64,000 bases of DNA, from positions 2,542,001 through 2,606,000 of the forward strand of contig CAVXGU010000003.1 of assembly GCA_963761615.1 (NCBI GenBank). Reading direction: 5' to 3'. The stretch comes from CAVXGU01 sp963761615 (GTDB taxonomy: Bacteria > Acidobacteriota > Vicinamibacteria > Vicinamibacterales > CAVVIG01). Positions 33,025 to 45,267 of the stretch are shown here, piece after piece. Position 1 is the first letter of the stretch, and each line of letters opens with the position of its first letter. A program made the position numbers and the translations under genes. The notes below the pieces were generated by a model. It saw nothing but the letters and a program-made list of their open reading frames with translations. It searched no databases and was not told the DNA's origin.

Positions 33025-35508
33025 CTACCGCACGTCGAATCGCCGCCCGGCGAACGTCGTCACCGTCGCACGGCGCCCGTCCGTCTCGAGCGTGATGGCG
33101 CCGTCCACGTCCGTCCTGAACACCAGCGCACCCGACTGCAGGTAGCGCGCGACGATGGCCGGCGCGGGATGGCCGAAGGGGTTGTCGCGGCCGACGCTGA
33201 TCACGGCCACGTCCGGGTCGAGCATGTGGACGAACGCCGGCGTGCTGGAGGTCAGGCTCCCGTGGTGCGGCACCTTGACGATCCGGATCGGAGCGGGCGG
33301 GATGCGCCCGACGAGCGCGGCTTCCGCTTCGTGTTCGATGTCCCCCGTGAGCACGATCGACACATCGCGCCACCGCAGTTCGAGCACCACCGAATCGTCG
33401 TTCCGCACGCGCTGGCGCTCCCAGTCCGGGAGCGGCGGATGCCAGACGACGACCGCGACGCCGTCGATCGTCAGCCAATCGCCGGCCTGCACGTTCGCCC
33501 ACTGCGACCGGGCCCGAACGGCCTCGGCGCGCACCTCGGTCAGAGCCACGACCGGCGGGACCGGCACGCCCTCCCAGACGGCGCGCGGGCGAAATTCACG
33601 CACGAGCGCGGGCGCACCGCCGATATGGTCGGCGTCCCCGTGCGTCAGGACGACCTCGTCCAGCCGCCTCACGCCGGCCTCGCGTAACACCGGCGCCACC
33701 ACACGGTCGCCGACGTCGAACGTCGAGGCGCCGACCACGCCGCCCGCGTCCACCGTCATCGTCGATCCACGCGGCAGCCGGAGAAGCGCGGCGTCCCCCT
33801 GTCCGACGTCGACGAACGTCACGTGAAGCCGCCCGTCGCCATGCGCGAGCGGCCACGCCCACGGTTCGGCCACGATCCAGATTCCGGCGCCGGCTGCCAG
33901 CGCGACGGCGAGCCGGCAGACCCGGCGGGCGGCCGCGACCATTCGGCGCCCGCCGCGCGATCCGCGACGCCAAAGGGCCCAGGCCGTGCCGCCAGCAGCG
34001 TAGTAAAGCGCGATCACCCACGGCGAGGGCGGCGCGATCCTGAGCGAGAGCCACGGCGCCAGCCGCACCAAATCCGCCGATCGCACCAGCCCTTCCGCCC
34101 CGAGATGCGCCAGCCACCCGATCGCGCCGGCCGCCCGGCGCGAGGCCGACCAGACGAGCACGGCCGACATGCCTGCGGCCTGCACCACGGCCATGAGCGG
34201 AATGGCCAAGAAGTTCAGCGCCAGCCCCGCGAAGGTGACGCGCGAAAAGACGCGTGCCGACACCGGCAGGAGCATCCCCTCGGTTGCCAGGGACGCCGCC
34301 AGCGTGCCCACGACGACCTTCGTCAGCCGCCCGGAGCGCAGCGCGTCGGCGGCGGGCACGATCAGCAGAATGGCGAGCGTGGCGCCGCAGGTGAGGATGA
34401 AGGCGGGATCCGAGACGTCGAGCGGCGACGCCAGCGTGAGCGTCGCCGCCGCGCACGCGAGCGTGTTGAGCGGCGGCCCGCGCTGGTCGATCGCGCGTCC
34501 GCCCAGATACAGGACGGCCATCACCGTCGCCCGTTCGACCGACGCGCCGCCGCCGACGAGCCCGGCGTAGGCGATCAGTCCCAGCGCCGCGGCGCCCATC
34601 GAGGCACGCCCATAGAGGCCCGCCAGCCGGAAGAGCCCGACGAGCGCCCCGGCCAGGAGCGCCACGTGCGCCCCCGAAATCGCCATGACGTGATAGGTGC
34701 CGGCGTCCTGCAGCCGCTGTTCGGTCTCGGCGTCGAGGCCGCTCCGGTCCCCGATCACGATGGCGGAGACAATGGCCGCCGATCGCGTGCTCCAGCGTCC
34801 GACCGCGCCGGCGATGGCGCGGCGGCAGTACGCGCGCGCCGCCGACAACGCTTCCTGGATGGGCGTCCCGCGCGCGATCACGTCGACGAGGGCGCCGCTC
34901 TTGACGGTGCCCACCAGCCGCGTCCCGCGCGCGGCGAGCTCCCGCTCGTGATCGGGCACGCCCGGGTCGCGATACACCGACGGCCTGCGCAGCTCGGTCG
35001 GCGCGCGGACGATGCGCCCGGCGCGCCACTCCCCCATTCGCTCGCGCGCCAGGTCGCCGACCACCGTGAGGGCGACGCCGCCGAGCGACGCGCCGCGCCC
35101 GTCCGCACCCGGGCCCCGCGGGGGCTGGCCCGGGTGCTCGATCTCGAGGACGTCGAGGCTCAGGGAGACGCCGGACGCCGTGGGCGACGCGTCCGCCCGC
35201 AGGCGCCCGGTGACGACGAGCGGCGACCGGTCGTGCCCGGCGTCGAGCGGTCCGACATCAGCGAGCAGCGGCGGCTGCCACGCACGCTGCCACGCCGAGC
35301 TCGCGAGCACGATCCCGCCCAGACAGAACGTCCAGGCCACGAGCGCGCCGAAGGCGACCGTCGACTGTCTCCGCCACGCCCAGACGGCGACGACGGCGGA
35401 GGCGACGAGCAGCGATCGCGCGATCCACGCCGGCATCGCCGTGCGCCCGAACCCCAGCGCCGCCCCGACCAGCAAGCCGACCGCCGGCACGACGACGACC
35501 GATCGCAC
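33025..35508 (-). CDS. comEC: ComEC/Rec2 DNA-uptake channel protein
   Basis: 827 aa. The N-terminal hydrophobic region with SSAWQRAWQPPLLA and an OB-like extracellular domain is followed by the Competence domain with many TM helices (YHVMAISGAHVALLAGALVG, NTLACAAATLTLASPLDVSD). A C-terminal metallo-beta-lactamase-like domain follows: FVDVGQGDAALLRLPRG, VVLTHGDADHIGGAPALV, VPHHGSLTSSTPAFV. All three domains are complete, so it should form the inner-membrane pore for single-strand DNA import. The 180 nt between its start and carB show no gene. Confidence 0.95.
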   Translation of the reverse strand: MRSVVVVPAVGLLVGAALGFGRTAMPAWIARSLLVASAVVAVWAWRRQSTVAFGALVAWTFCLGGIVLASSAWQRAWQPPLLADVGPLDAGHDRSPLVVTGRLRADASPTASGVSLSLDVLEIEHPGQPPRGPGADGRGASLGGVALTVVGDLARERMGEWRAGRIVRAPTELRRPSVYRDPGVPDHERELAARGTRLVGTVKSGALVDVIARGTPIQEALSAARAYCRRAIAGAVGRWSTRSAAIVSAIVIGDRSGLDAETEQRLQDAGTYHVMAISGAHVALLAGALVGLFRLAGLYGRASMGAAALGLIAYAGLVGGGASVERATVMAVLYLGGRAIDQRGPPLNTLACAAATLTLASPLDVSDPAFILTCGATLAILLIVPAADALRSGRLTKVVVGTLAASLATEGMLLPVSARVFSRVTFAGLALNFLAIPLMAVVQAAGMSAVLVWSASRRAAGAIGWLAHLGAEGLVRSADLVRLAPWLSLRIAPPSPWVIALYYAAGGTAWALWRRGSRGGRRMVAAARRVCRLAVALAAGAGIWIVAEPWAWPLAHGDGRLHVTFVDVGQGDAALLRLPRGSTMTVDAGGVVGASTFDVGDRVVAPVLREAGVRRLDEVVLTHGDADHIGGAPALVREFRPRAVWEGVPVPPVVALTEVRAEAVRARSQWANVQAGDWLTIDGVAVVVWHPPLPDWERQRVRNDDSVVLELRWRDVSIVLTGDIEHEAEAALVGRIPPAPIRIVKVPHHGSLTSSTPAFVHMLDPDVAVISVGRDNPFGHPAPAIVARYLQSGALVFRTDVDGAITLETDGRRATVTTFAGRRFDVR

Positions 35509-35688
35509 AGGAGCAGCGCATGCAACACACGGGGCGGATCGGCGGGGCGTGGGCCGTCATGGGACCAGAACCATCACCGGGAACACCAAAGTCCTGTGCG
35601 GACCGGACTTGCGCCGGCGACCCTCGCGGCCGGGGCACCCTGGCGGTTCTGGCCGCGTCGCGCGGGGGACGAGAATTATGCCCGGCGG

Positions 35689-38968
<3,280 letters not shown>

Positions 38969-38991
38969 GTCGTGTGATTGTCGGCTGAGGT

Positions 38992-40157
38992 TCAGGACTC
39001 CCGGACTCGAGCGGCTCGAGCCCTAGCCCTTGAGCCCTGGCCCTCCATAAGTCCAATGAAGTCGTCGAAGAGGTAATCCGCGTCGTGCGGCCCGGGCGAC
39101 GCCTCCGGGTGGTACTGCACGCAGAAGACCGGCTGCGTCGCGTGCCGCAGGCCTTCGACGGTCCCGTCGTAGAGGTTCAGTGTGGGTCACCTCGACGTCG
39201 GGCGGGAGCGACGCCGGGATCGACCGCGAACCCGTGGTTCTGCGAGGTGATCTCGACCTTCCCGGTCGCCAGCTTCTTCACCGGATGGTTGCCGCCGCGG
39301 TGTCCGAACTTGAGCTTGTAGGTCGAGCCGCCCATCGCGAGGCCCAGCACCTGGTGGCCGAGGCAGATGCCGAACACCGGCACTCCCGACGCGACGAGCG
39401 TCCTCGCGTTGTCGATGGCATAGGCGAGCGGCGCCGGGTCGCCCGGCCCGTTGCTGAGGAAGATCGCCGTCGGGACCTCCCGCCAGCAGCTCCGACGCCG
39501 GCGTCGTCGCCGGATAGACGCGCACGGCGCAGTTGTGCGCGCTCAACCGCCGCAGGATATTCCACTTCATCCCGAAGTCGTAGGCCGCGATCCGCAGCGG
39601 GCGGCCGGCGCGCCGGCCCGGCGGCACGCCGAACTCGCCGGATCCTCGGCGGGCCAGTCGAAGGCCGCGGCCGACGTGACGTCGCGCACGAGATCGGACC
39701 CTTCCATCTTCGGCAGCCCGTTGGCGCGCTCGACGAGCGCGCGCGGATCGAGGCCCGCGCCGGCGGCAATCACGCCGCGCAGCACGCCGCCCGACCGCAG
39801 CGTCCGCGTGAGCGCGCGCGTGTCGATGTCCGAGATCGCGACGATCCGGTTGGCCTTGAGGTAGTCGCCGAGGGTGCCCTCCGCGCGCCAGTTGCTCGCC
39901 ACCGGTGACTCGTCGCGCACGACGAAGCCGGCAACCCGCGGCACCCGCGACTCCACGTCGTGCGGCGTCACCCCGTAGTTGCCGATCTCGGCGCACGTCA
40001 TCGTCACGATCTGCCCCGAATAGGAGGGATCGGTCAGGATCTCCTGATAGCCGGTCATGCTCGTGTTGAACACGACCTCACCGCCCGTCTCGCCGTCGTA
40101 GCCGGCCGACTTGCCTTCGAACCAGGTCCCGTCTTCCAAAGCCAGAATCGCGTCCAA
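38992..40157 (-). CDS. carA: Carbamoyl-phosphate synthase small subunit (four indels)
   Basis: Glutamine amidotransferase partner of CarB. The start MDAILALEDGTWFEGKSAGY, then FNTSMTGYQEILTDPSYSGQ, is in the first frame. At ~39640 it moves to the frame with RIAAYDFGMKWNILRRLSAH; at ~39478 to the frame with SGVPVFGICLGHQVLGLAMG (catalytic Cys) and NHPVKKL..TSQNHGFAVDP; extra bases at ~39225 and ~39182 lead to NLYDGTVEGLRHATQPVFCV, QYHPEASPGPHDADYLF and stop at 38992. One deletion and three insertions fit the length. carB starts 24 nt downstream. Four indels in one essential gene point to poor consensus quality here. Confidence 0.88.
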
Positions 40158-40164
40158 GGTGATC

Positions 40165-40455
40165 CTCGTTCCTCACTGGCGGCGGGGCCCCACCCCCGCC
40201 GCGAACTCACGCCGATGCCTCGGCTCGGATTTCCCCGTCCTCACCTCGGCATGGCCGCTGGCGCTTCTCGTTCCTCACTGGCGGCGGGGCCCCACCCCCG
40301 CCGCGAGCTCACCCGATGCCTCGGCTCGGATTTCCCCGTCCTCGCCTCGGCATGGCCGCTGGCGCTTCTCGTTCCTCACTGGCGGCGGGCCCCACCCCCG
40401 CCGCGAACTCACGCCGATGCCTCGGCTCGGATTTCCCCGTCCTCGCCGGCATCAC
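40165..40455. repeat. Three-copy ~101-bp tandem repeat with GC-rich hairpins
   Basis: Copies begin at about 40165, 40267 and 40368 (period 101-102). Each has CTCGTTCCTCACTGGCGGCG, a hairpin-forming GCGGCGGGG...CCCCCGCCGC core, ACTCACGCCGATGCCTCGGC and ATTTCCCCGTCCTC. The copies are nearly identical, differing by small indels, and the third is truncated. Open frames across it are by-products of the repeat. It lies upstream of carA and beyond the 3' end of the pseudokinase gene. REP-like or recently amplified element; function unknown. Confidence 0.9.
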
Positions 40456-40463
40456 CGCAGGCG

Positions 40464-42524
40464 CTATCTCTCCAGGGATCCCGCGACCCGATCTTCTTCC
40501 GACGCCTTCACCGTCGTCGTCGTCGTCCAGGACTGGTAGCCGTCCATTTCCATGCGCACGGCGTGCTCGCCGGCAGAGACGTTCGCGACGGACATCGGCG
40601 TCGTCCCGACGAGTGTCCCGTCGAGGAACACGCTCGCGCCGCTCGGCAGCGACTCGACGCGCAGCGTGCCCGCGCCGCCCGCCGGCGCGGCCGGCGGCGG
40701 TGCGGGCGGCAGGTGCGTGAGCGTCACGTTCACGGTGCCCGAGGGCCGCGCCGATGTGATCGTCACGCGCCGCTCTGAAGCCTGATACCCGTCGCGCACC
40801 ACACGTACGCTGTAGGTCCCGGGTGCGAGGTCGCGCAGCTCGGCCGGTGTCACGCCATGGGCGTGCCCGTCGACGAACACCCGTGCGCCGCCCGGCGTGG
40901 ATCGCACGAGCAGGCGTCCCGTCGCGCGTGCCGGCGCAGCAGCCGGCGCCGCAGGCGGCGGCGCAGCCGGAGGTTTCGCGGCGGCCCCAGGTGCGGGCGC
41001 CGCCGCCGGCCTGGCTGGCGTGGCCGCCTTCGTCGCGCCGGCCGGAGGAGCAGCCGGCGCCATCGACGCCGTCGGCGCGCCCGGAGCGGTACGCGCTCCG
41101 GCGTCAGAGGGCGCCGGCGTCTCGGGCGCCCGGTTGAGCACCGGATACAGGCCGAAGCCCATGGGAATGCCGAGCGCCAGCCCGACGATCAGCGCGAGGG
41201 CAAGCGGCCACATCGCGGACCGCGATCGATCGAGCGCCGACAGGAGCAGCGGCTCCTCGACGGGCGCCGCTGGTCTCGGCGGCGCGGGCCTGGACGGAGC
41301 CGGCGGCGCGGCGTCCGCCTCCGTTCGTGCCGGCTCCGGTTCGACGCGCCCGCCCCGGGGCGGCGTCTTCGGCGACGCAGCCTTCGAGGAAGCCGCCGGC
41401 TTCGCCGGGGCCGACGGCTTCGGCTGGGGCGTCGGCGCCAGAGGCGTCCGCAGGATCGACGAGCGGGGCGGCGGCTCGGGCGTCTTCTTTGCGGCTGTCA
41501 CCGCCGGGACCGGAACGGTCGCCTGACGCGGCTCGCGGGCCTCCGCGTCGGGCATCAGCGACTCGGCCTGCGACGGGACCTCGGTCTCGAGCGGCGGCAG
41601 CGTCACGACGAATTCCAGATCCTCGCGCCGTATCCCCACGTCTTCCGCCGCGCCGTCGCGCAGCAGCAGGTCGGGTTCCTCGAGCGGCAGGCGCGCCTCG
41701 GCAGGCGCGGCGGCCGGCGCCGGCGCGCGGCGCTCGGCGGACGCCTTCCGCTCGACGGCGGCGGCCATCGCCTCGGCGAACGCGCCGCCCGTGTCGAAGC
41801 GATCGGAGGGACTCTCGGCGAGCGCCCGCGCGAACGCGGCGGCGAGCGCCGCCCCGTCCACGCCGCGCAGGTCGGCCACCGCGCGCGCCGCCTGTTCGCC
41901 GGTGCCGGTGATCCGCCTGCCGGTGAGCACCTCGCACATGACGGCGGCGAGGCTGAAGATGTCGGCCCGCCGATCCCAGGCCGCGCCTGCCAGGCGCTCG
42001 GGCGCGGTGTACGGCCGCCTGGTCGGCGCCGTCACGCCCACCTGCTCCAGCGCAGGGACGATGCCGAAGCCCGTCATGCGGGCCTCGAGATGCGAGAGCA
42101 GGATGTCGCGCGGATGGATGGCGCCGTGGGCCACACCGGCATCGATCGCCGACGCGAGCTGGGCTGCCACCCGGACGGCGTCGCCCGGAGGCGCCGGTCC
42201 CTGCTCGCGCAGCACGACATCGAGCGAGTCGGCCGCGACGTACTCCTGGACGAGGTAAGCGGTGTTCTCCTGGATGCCGGCGGCGATCGGCGCGGCGATC
42301 GCCGGATGCTTGAGCGCGCCGCTCGTCAGGCGCTGCAGCGCCGCGACGAAGCGGTGCACGCGCTCGGGCGGAAGGTCGAGCTGGAAGACCTTGATGGCGA
42401 CGAGGCGATCGTGCTCGGGGTCGAATCCGCGAAACACCGGACCCAGCGTTCCCGCACCAATTTGATGAAGAACTCGAAACGTACCGAATGCATCAGGCGC
42501 GGGGCCGGCGGCGTCCGTGTTCAG
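40464..42524 (-). CDS. Membrane pseudokinase with two C-terminal PEGA domains
   Basis: About 686 aa. Ser/Thr kinase-like domain (~1-270): glycine loop IGAGTLGPVF, VAIK lysine retained, but the catalytic loop reads HGAIHPRDILL where HRDxKPxN is expected, and DFG is GFG. Both catalytic Asp residues are lost, so phosphotransfer is unlikely. A long Ala/Pro-rich linker, one TM helix (MWPLALALIVGLALGIPMGF) and two PEGA repeats follow (GRLLVRSTPGGARVFVDGHA and GTLRVESLPSGASVFLDGTL). The first standard start in frame (GTG 42437) would remove the glycine loop. Upstream the frame is open only to a stop just beyond a GAGGAG, 8 nt after which is CTG 42524; I propose that as the start. Confidence 0.8.
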   Translation of the reverse strand: MNTDAAGPAPDAFGTFRVLHQIGAGTLGPVFRGFDPEHDRLVAIKVFQLDLPPERVHRFVAALQRLTSGALKHPAIAAPIAAGIQENTAYLVQEYVAADSLDVVLREQGPAPPGDAVRVAAQLASAIDAGVAHGAIHPRDILLSHLEARMTGFGIVPALEQVGVTAPTRRPYTAPERLAGAAWDRRADIFSLAAVMCEVLTGRRITGTGEQAARAVADLRGVDGAALAAAFARALAESPSDRFDTGGAFAEAMAAAVERKASAERRAPAPAAAPAEARLPLEEPDLLLRDGAAEDVGIRREDLEFVVTLPPLETEVPSQAESLMPDAEAREPRQATVPVPAVTAAKKTPEPPPRSSILRTPLAPTPQPKPSAPAKPAASSKAASPKTPPRGGRVEPEPARTEADAAPPAPSRPAPPRPAAPVEEPLLLSALDRSRSAMWPLALALIVGLALGIPMGFGLYPVLNRAPETPAPSDAGARTAPGAPTASMAPAAPPAGATKAATPARPAAAPAPGAAAKPPAAPPPAAPAAAPARATGRLLVRSTPGGARVFVDGHAHGVTPAELRDLAPGTYSVRVVRDGYQASERRVTITSARPSGTVNVTLTHLPPAPPPAAPAGGAGTLRVESLPSGASVFLDGTLVGTTPMSVANVSAGEHAVRMEMDGYQSWTTTTTVKASEEDRVAGSLER

Positions 42525-42604
42525 TGACGGATCTCCTCAAAGGAAGGCGCCTCATCTTAGCATGGTTGACAGTCGTCTCGGCCCTCTGCGACAGTAACTT
42601 TCCG

Positions 42605-44269
42605 GTGCGCGTCCACCCCATCGACCCTGCGCGTTCCGAGACCGCCTCGCGCATCCCCGTTGACATCCGCCGTTTCCCGTGGCTCCGGCGTCTGGCCGCC
42701 GACTACGCGTACGCGTACGCCGACCTCGCGCCGTTCTTCGCCGGTCATCCGGCCGATCCGGCGGCGTGGACCGACGCGATCGCACGGGCGCAGGCGCACG
42801 ACCGCGATCGAACCGCCCTGACCGCGGTGCTCGCCGCGCAGCTCGACCGCCGCGGCGCCCCGTCCGCGGCCCGCGAGGCCGCCGGGCGGCTCGCCGACCC
42901 GGCCTCCGTCGCGATCGTCACCGGCCAGCAGGCGGGGCTCTTCGGCGGGCCTCTCTACACGCTGCTCAAGGCGCTCACCGCGCTTCAGCTCGCCAATCGC
43001 GTCGCCCGCGACCACGCCGTCGCCGCCGTGGCCGTCTTCTGGGTCGATGCCGAGGATCACGACTGGGACGAAGTGCGTGCGTGTACGGTCCTCGACGAGC
43101 ACCTCCAGCCGCGAGTCGTGTCCCTGCCGGCGCGCGCCGGCGCGGCGGCCTCGGTCGGCGCGACCCGCCTGGATGCCGGCATCGCGTCGGCGCTCGACGA
43201 GCTCGCCGCCGGACTCGCGCCGACCGAGTTCCGGGAGGCGCTCGTCGAGGGTCTCCGCGCCGCGTACGCCCCCGGCGCCGGGATGGCCGGCGCGTTCGCA
43301 CAGTGGCTCGACGCGACGCTCGGGCCGCACGGCCTGGTGGTGTTCGACGCCTCCGACCCGGCCGCCAAGCCGCTGGCCGCCGGCGTGTTCGCGCGCGAGC
43401 TCGAGCACCCGGGCGACACGTCGCGGCTCGCCGCCGAGGCCGGCGATCGCCTCGTCGCCGGCGGCTATCACACCCAGGTACAGACGCAGCCCGGCGCGGC
43501 GGCGCTCTTCCTGATCGCCGACGACGGCGCGCGCCAGGCGCTACGCGCCGCCGGCGGCCACTACACGGCGGGCGACCGCACGTACCCCACGGCGGATCTG
43601 GTCGCGCGCGCCCGGCGCACACCGGCCTCCTTCAGTCCGAACGTGCTGCTTCGGCCGATCGTCGAGGACACGATCTTCCCCACCGCCTGTTATGTCGCCG
43701 GGCCGAGCGAGCTCGCGTACTTCGCGCAGCTCAAGGACGTCTACCGGGCGTTCGGCGTCCCGATGCCGCTCGTCCACCCGCGCGCGTCGGCGACGATTGC
43801 CGACTCGGCGGCCGTTCGGTTCCTGACGCGGCACCGCGTGGCACTCGAGGCGCTCCAGCCGCAGGACGAGGCGGCGCTCAACGACCTGCTCCAGGCACAG
43901 ATGCCGCCCGAGGTCGAGGCGGCGTTCGACGCGGCGGCGAAGGGTCTGGACGCCGGACTCGCGCGCATCGTCGAGGTGATCCCGGCGATCGACCCGACAC
44001 TCGCCGGCGCGGCGGAGTCGACGCGCGGCCGCATGCAGAAGGATCTGCAGACGCTCCACAACAAGATGATCGCGGCCGCCAAGCGCCGCGACGAGACGCT
44101 GCGCCGTCAGTTCACGCGCGCGCAGGCGCTCGCCTTCCCCGGCGGCGAGCCCCAGGAGCGGGCGATCGGGTTCGTCTCCTTCCTCGACCAGTACGGCCCC
44201 GCGCTCGTGGATCGCCTCGCCGAGGAGCTGCCGCTCGAGCTCGGCGTCCACTGGATCGTCGCCCCGTGA
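42605..44269 (+). CDS. bshC: Bacillithiol biosynthesis cysteine-adding enzyme BshC
   Basis: About 554 aa from GTG 42605. Last enzyme of bacillithiol synthesis, adding Cys to GlcN-malate. Family features: VAIVTGQQAGLFGGPLYTLL near residue 100, VAVFWVDAEDHDWDEV, then SPNVLLRPIVEDTIFPTACY, VAGPSELAYFAQLKDVY and the C-terminal coiled coil (LQTLHNKMIAAAKRRDETL) with ERAIGFVSFLDQYG. An upstream ATG at 42488 would add 39 residues antisense to the pseudokinase start and is less likely. Its presence indicates bacillithiol as the main thiol. Confidence 0.92.
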   Translation: MRVHPIDPARSETASRIPVDIRRFPWLRRLAADYAYAYADLAPFFAGHPADPAAWTDAIARAQAHDRDRTALTAVLAAQLDRRGAPSAAREAAGRLADPASVAIVTGQQAGLFGGPLYTLLKALTALQLANRVARDHAVAAVAVFWVDAEDHDWDEVRACTVLDEHLQPRVVSLPARAGAAASVGATRLDAGIASALDELAAGLAPTEFREALVEGLRAAYAPGAGMAGAFAQWLDATLGPHGLVVFDASDPAAKPLAAGVFARELEHPGDTSRLAAEAGDRLVAGGYHTQVQTQPGAAALFLIADDGARQALRAAGGHYTAGDRTYPTADLVARARRTPASFSPNVLLRPIVEDTIFPTACYVAGPSELAYFAQLKDVYRAFGVPMPLVHPRASATIADSAAVRFLTRHRVALEALQPQDEAALNDLLQAQMPPEVEAAFDAAAKGLDAGLARIVEVIPAIDPTLAGAAESTRGRMQKDLQTLHNKMIAAAKRRDETLRRQFTRAQALAFPGGEPQERAIGFVSFLDQYGPALVDRLAEELPLELGVHWIVAP

Positions 44270-44280
44270 CCCCCCGGCCT

Positions 44281-44366
44281 CCGGACTCGCCCACCTGCCC
44301 GACCTGCCCCACCTGCCCCACCTGCCTGACCGCCCCGCCTGCCTGCCTGACCCGCCCCGCCTGCCT
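44281..44366. repeat. Low-complexity C-rich tract (CACCTGCC / CCGCCTGCC repeats)
   Basis: Degenerate direct repeats of an 8-10-mer on a C/T/G-only strand directly upstream of the xdhC-like gene promoter. No gene seen. May form unusual DNA structure; no clear function. Confidence 0.6.
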
Positions 44367-44367
44367 C

Positions 44368-44381
44368 TATAATTCACAGAG
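44368..44381 (+). promoter_or_regulatory. Promoter of xdhC-like gene, probably leaderless
   Basis: A perfect TATAAT (44368-44373) ends 8 nt before the ATG at 44382, and there is no Shine-Dalgarno. Transcription should start at or beside the start codon. Confidence 0.6.
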
Positions 44382-45218
44382 ATGAACCAGGAGGTCTTCG
44401 CCGCCGTTACCGACGCGCTGGAGCGCGGCGAGCCCGTGGCGCTCGTGACGATCGTCGCCGCGCACGGCTCGACGCCGCAGCGCGTCGGCGCGAAGATGCT
44501 GGTCTACAGCGACGGGCGCACCGTCGGCACGATAGGCGGCGGCTGCTACGAGAACGACGCGTTCTGGAAGGCCCGGGAGGCCATCACGCAGCGCGCGCCG
44601 CAGCTCGTGCACTACGAGCTGTCGGACGACTTCGCGCAGGAGACCGGGCTCATCTGCGGCGGCCAGATGGACGTCTACATCGAGCCGATCGAGCCCGCGT
44701 CGGAGCTCTACATCATCGGCGCCGGCCACGTCGGGTTCCACCTCGGGCGCCTGGCGCACGAAGTCGGATTCCGCGTGCACGTCGTCGACGACCGGGAGAA
44801 GTTCGCCAACGCCGACCGGTTCCCGTATGCCGTCGAGGTCGTGGCCGCGGACATCCCCGGGTGGATTGCGGCGGCCGAGCTGCCGCCGCACGCCTGCGCC
44901 GTCATCGTGACACGCGGCCACACGAACGACCTCGACGCCCTGCGGGCGCTCGCGCCGCGAGCGCTGCGCTACCTGGGCCTGATCGGCAGCCGCGCGAAGG
45001 TGGCGCGCATCTACGAGGCGCTGGCCGCCGAGCAGGTGCCCCTCGAGCAGCTGACGCACGTGCACGCGCCGGTCGGCCTCGACATCGGCGCCGTCACCCC
45101 GCAGGAGATCGCCGTCAGCATCCTCGCGGAACTGATCGCCGTGAAGCACGGCAAGATCTCGGGCCGGGACGCGGCGGAGCTGTCGATGAAATGGACCCCG
45201 CCCAAGCTCGGCGTGTGA
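44382..45218 (+). CDS. XdhC/CoxF family molybdoenzyme maturation protein
   Basis: 278 aa. The N-terminal XdhC_CoxI part has PVALVTIVAAHGSTPQRVGA, VGTIGGGCYENDAF and GLICGGQMDVYIEP (conserved Cys). A C-terminal Rossmann part has SELYIIGAGHVGFHLGRLAH, VIVTRGHTNDLDALRAL, YLGLIGSRAKVARIYE and VGLDIGAVTPQEIAVSILAE. XdhC proteins bind molybdenum cofactor, help its sulfuration and load it into xanthine-dehydrogenase-type enzymes; no such enzyme is encoded nearby. Complete length. Confidence 0.88.
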   Translation: MNQEVFAAVTDALERGEPVALVTIVAAHGSTPQRVGAKMLVYSDGRTVGTIGGGCYENDAFWKAREAITQRAPQLVHYELSDDFAQETGLICGGQMDVYIEPIEPASELYIIGAGHVGFHLGRLAHEVGFRVHVVDDREKFANADRFPYAVEVVAADIPGWIAAAELPPHACAVIVTRGHTNDLDALRALAPRALRYLGLIGSRAKVARIYEALAAEQVPLEQLTHVHAPVGLDIGAVTPQEIAVSILAELIAVKHGKISGRDAAELSMKWTPPKLGV

Positions 45219-45223
45219 GAGTG

Positions 45224-45259
45224 TATAATGAGTTAGCAGTCTCTGGTCGAGACTGCTAA
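45224..45259 (+). promoter_or_regulatory. CIRCE: hrcA promoter with CIRCE operator
   Basis: TATAAT at 45224-45229 is followed by the inverted repeat TTAGCAGTC (45233-45241), 9-nt spacer, GACTGCTAA (45251-45259). This is the CIRCE architecture (consensus TTAGCACTC-N9-GAGTGCTAA) with a matched C-to-G change in both arms. HrcA, encoded 9 nt downstream, should bind here and repress its own heat-shock operon. Confidence 0.92.
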
Positions 45260-45267
45260 GCACCGCC

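Noticed and set aside
40111..40720. Plus-strand frames across the 101-bp repeats
   Set aside because: The predicted peptide simply repeats with the DNA unit, has no start signal and changes frame between copies.
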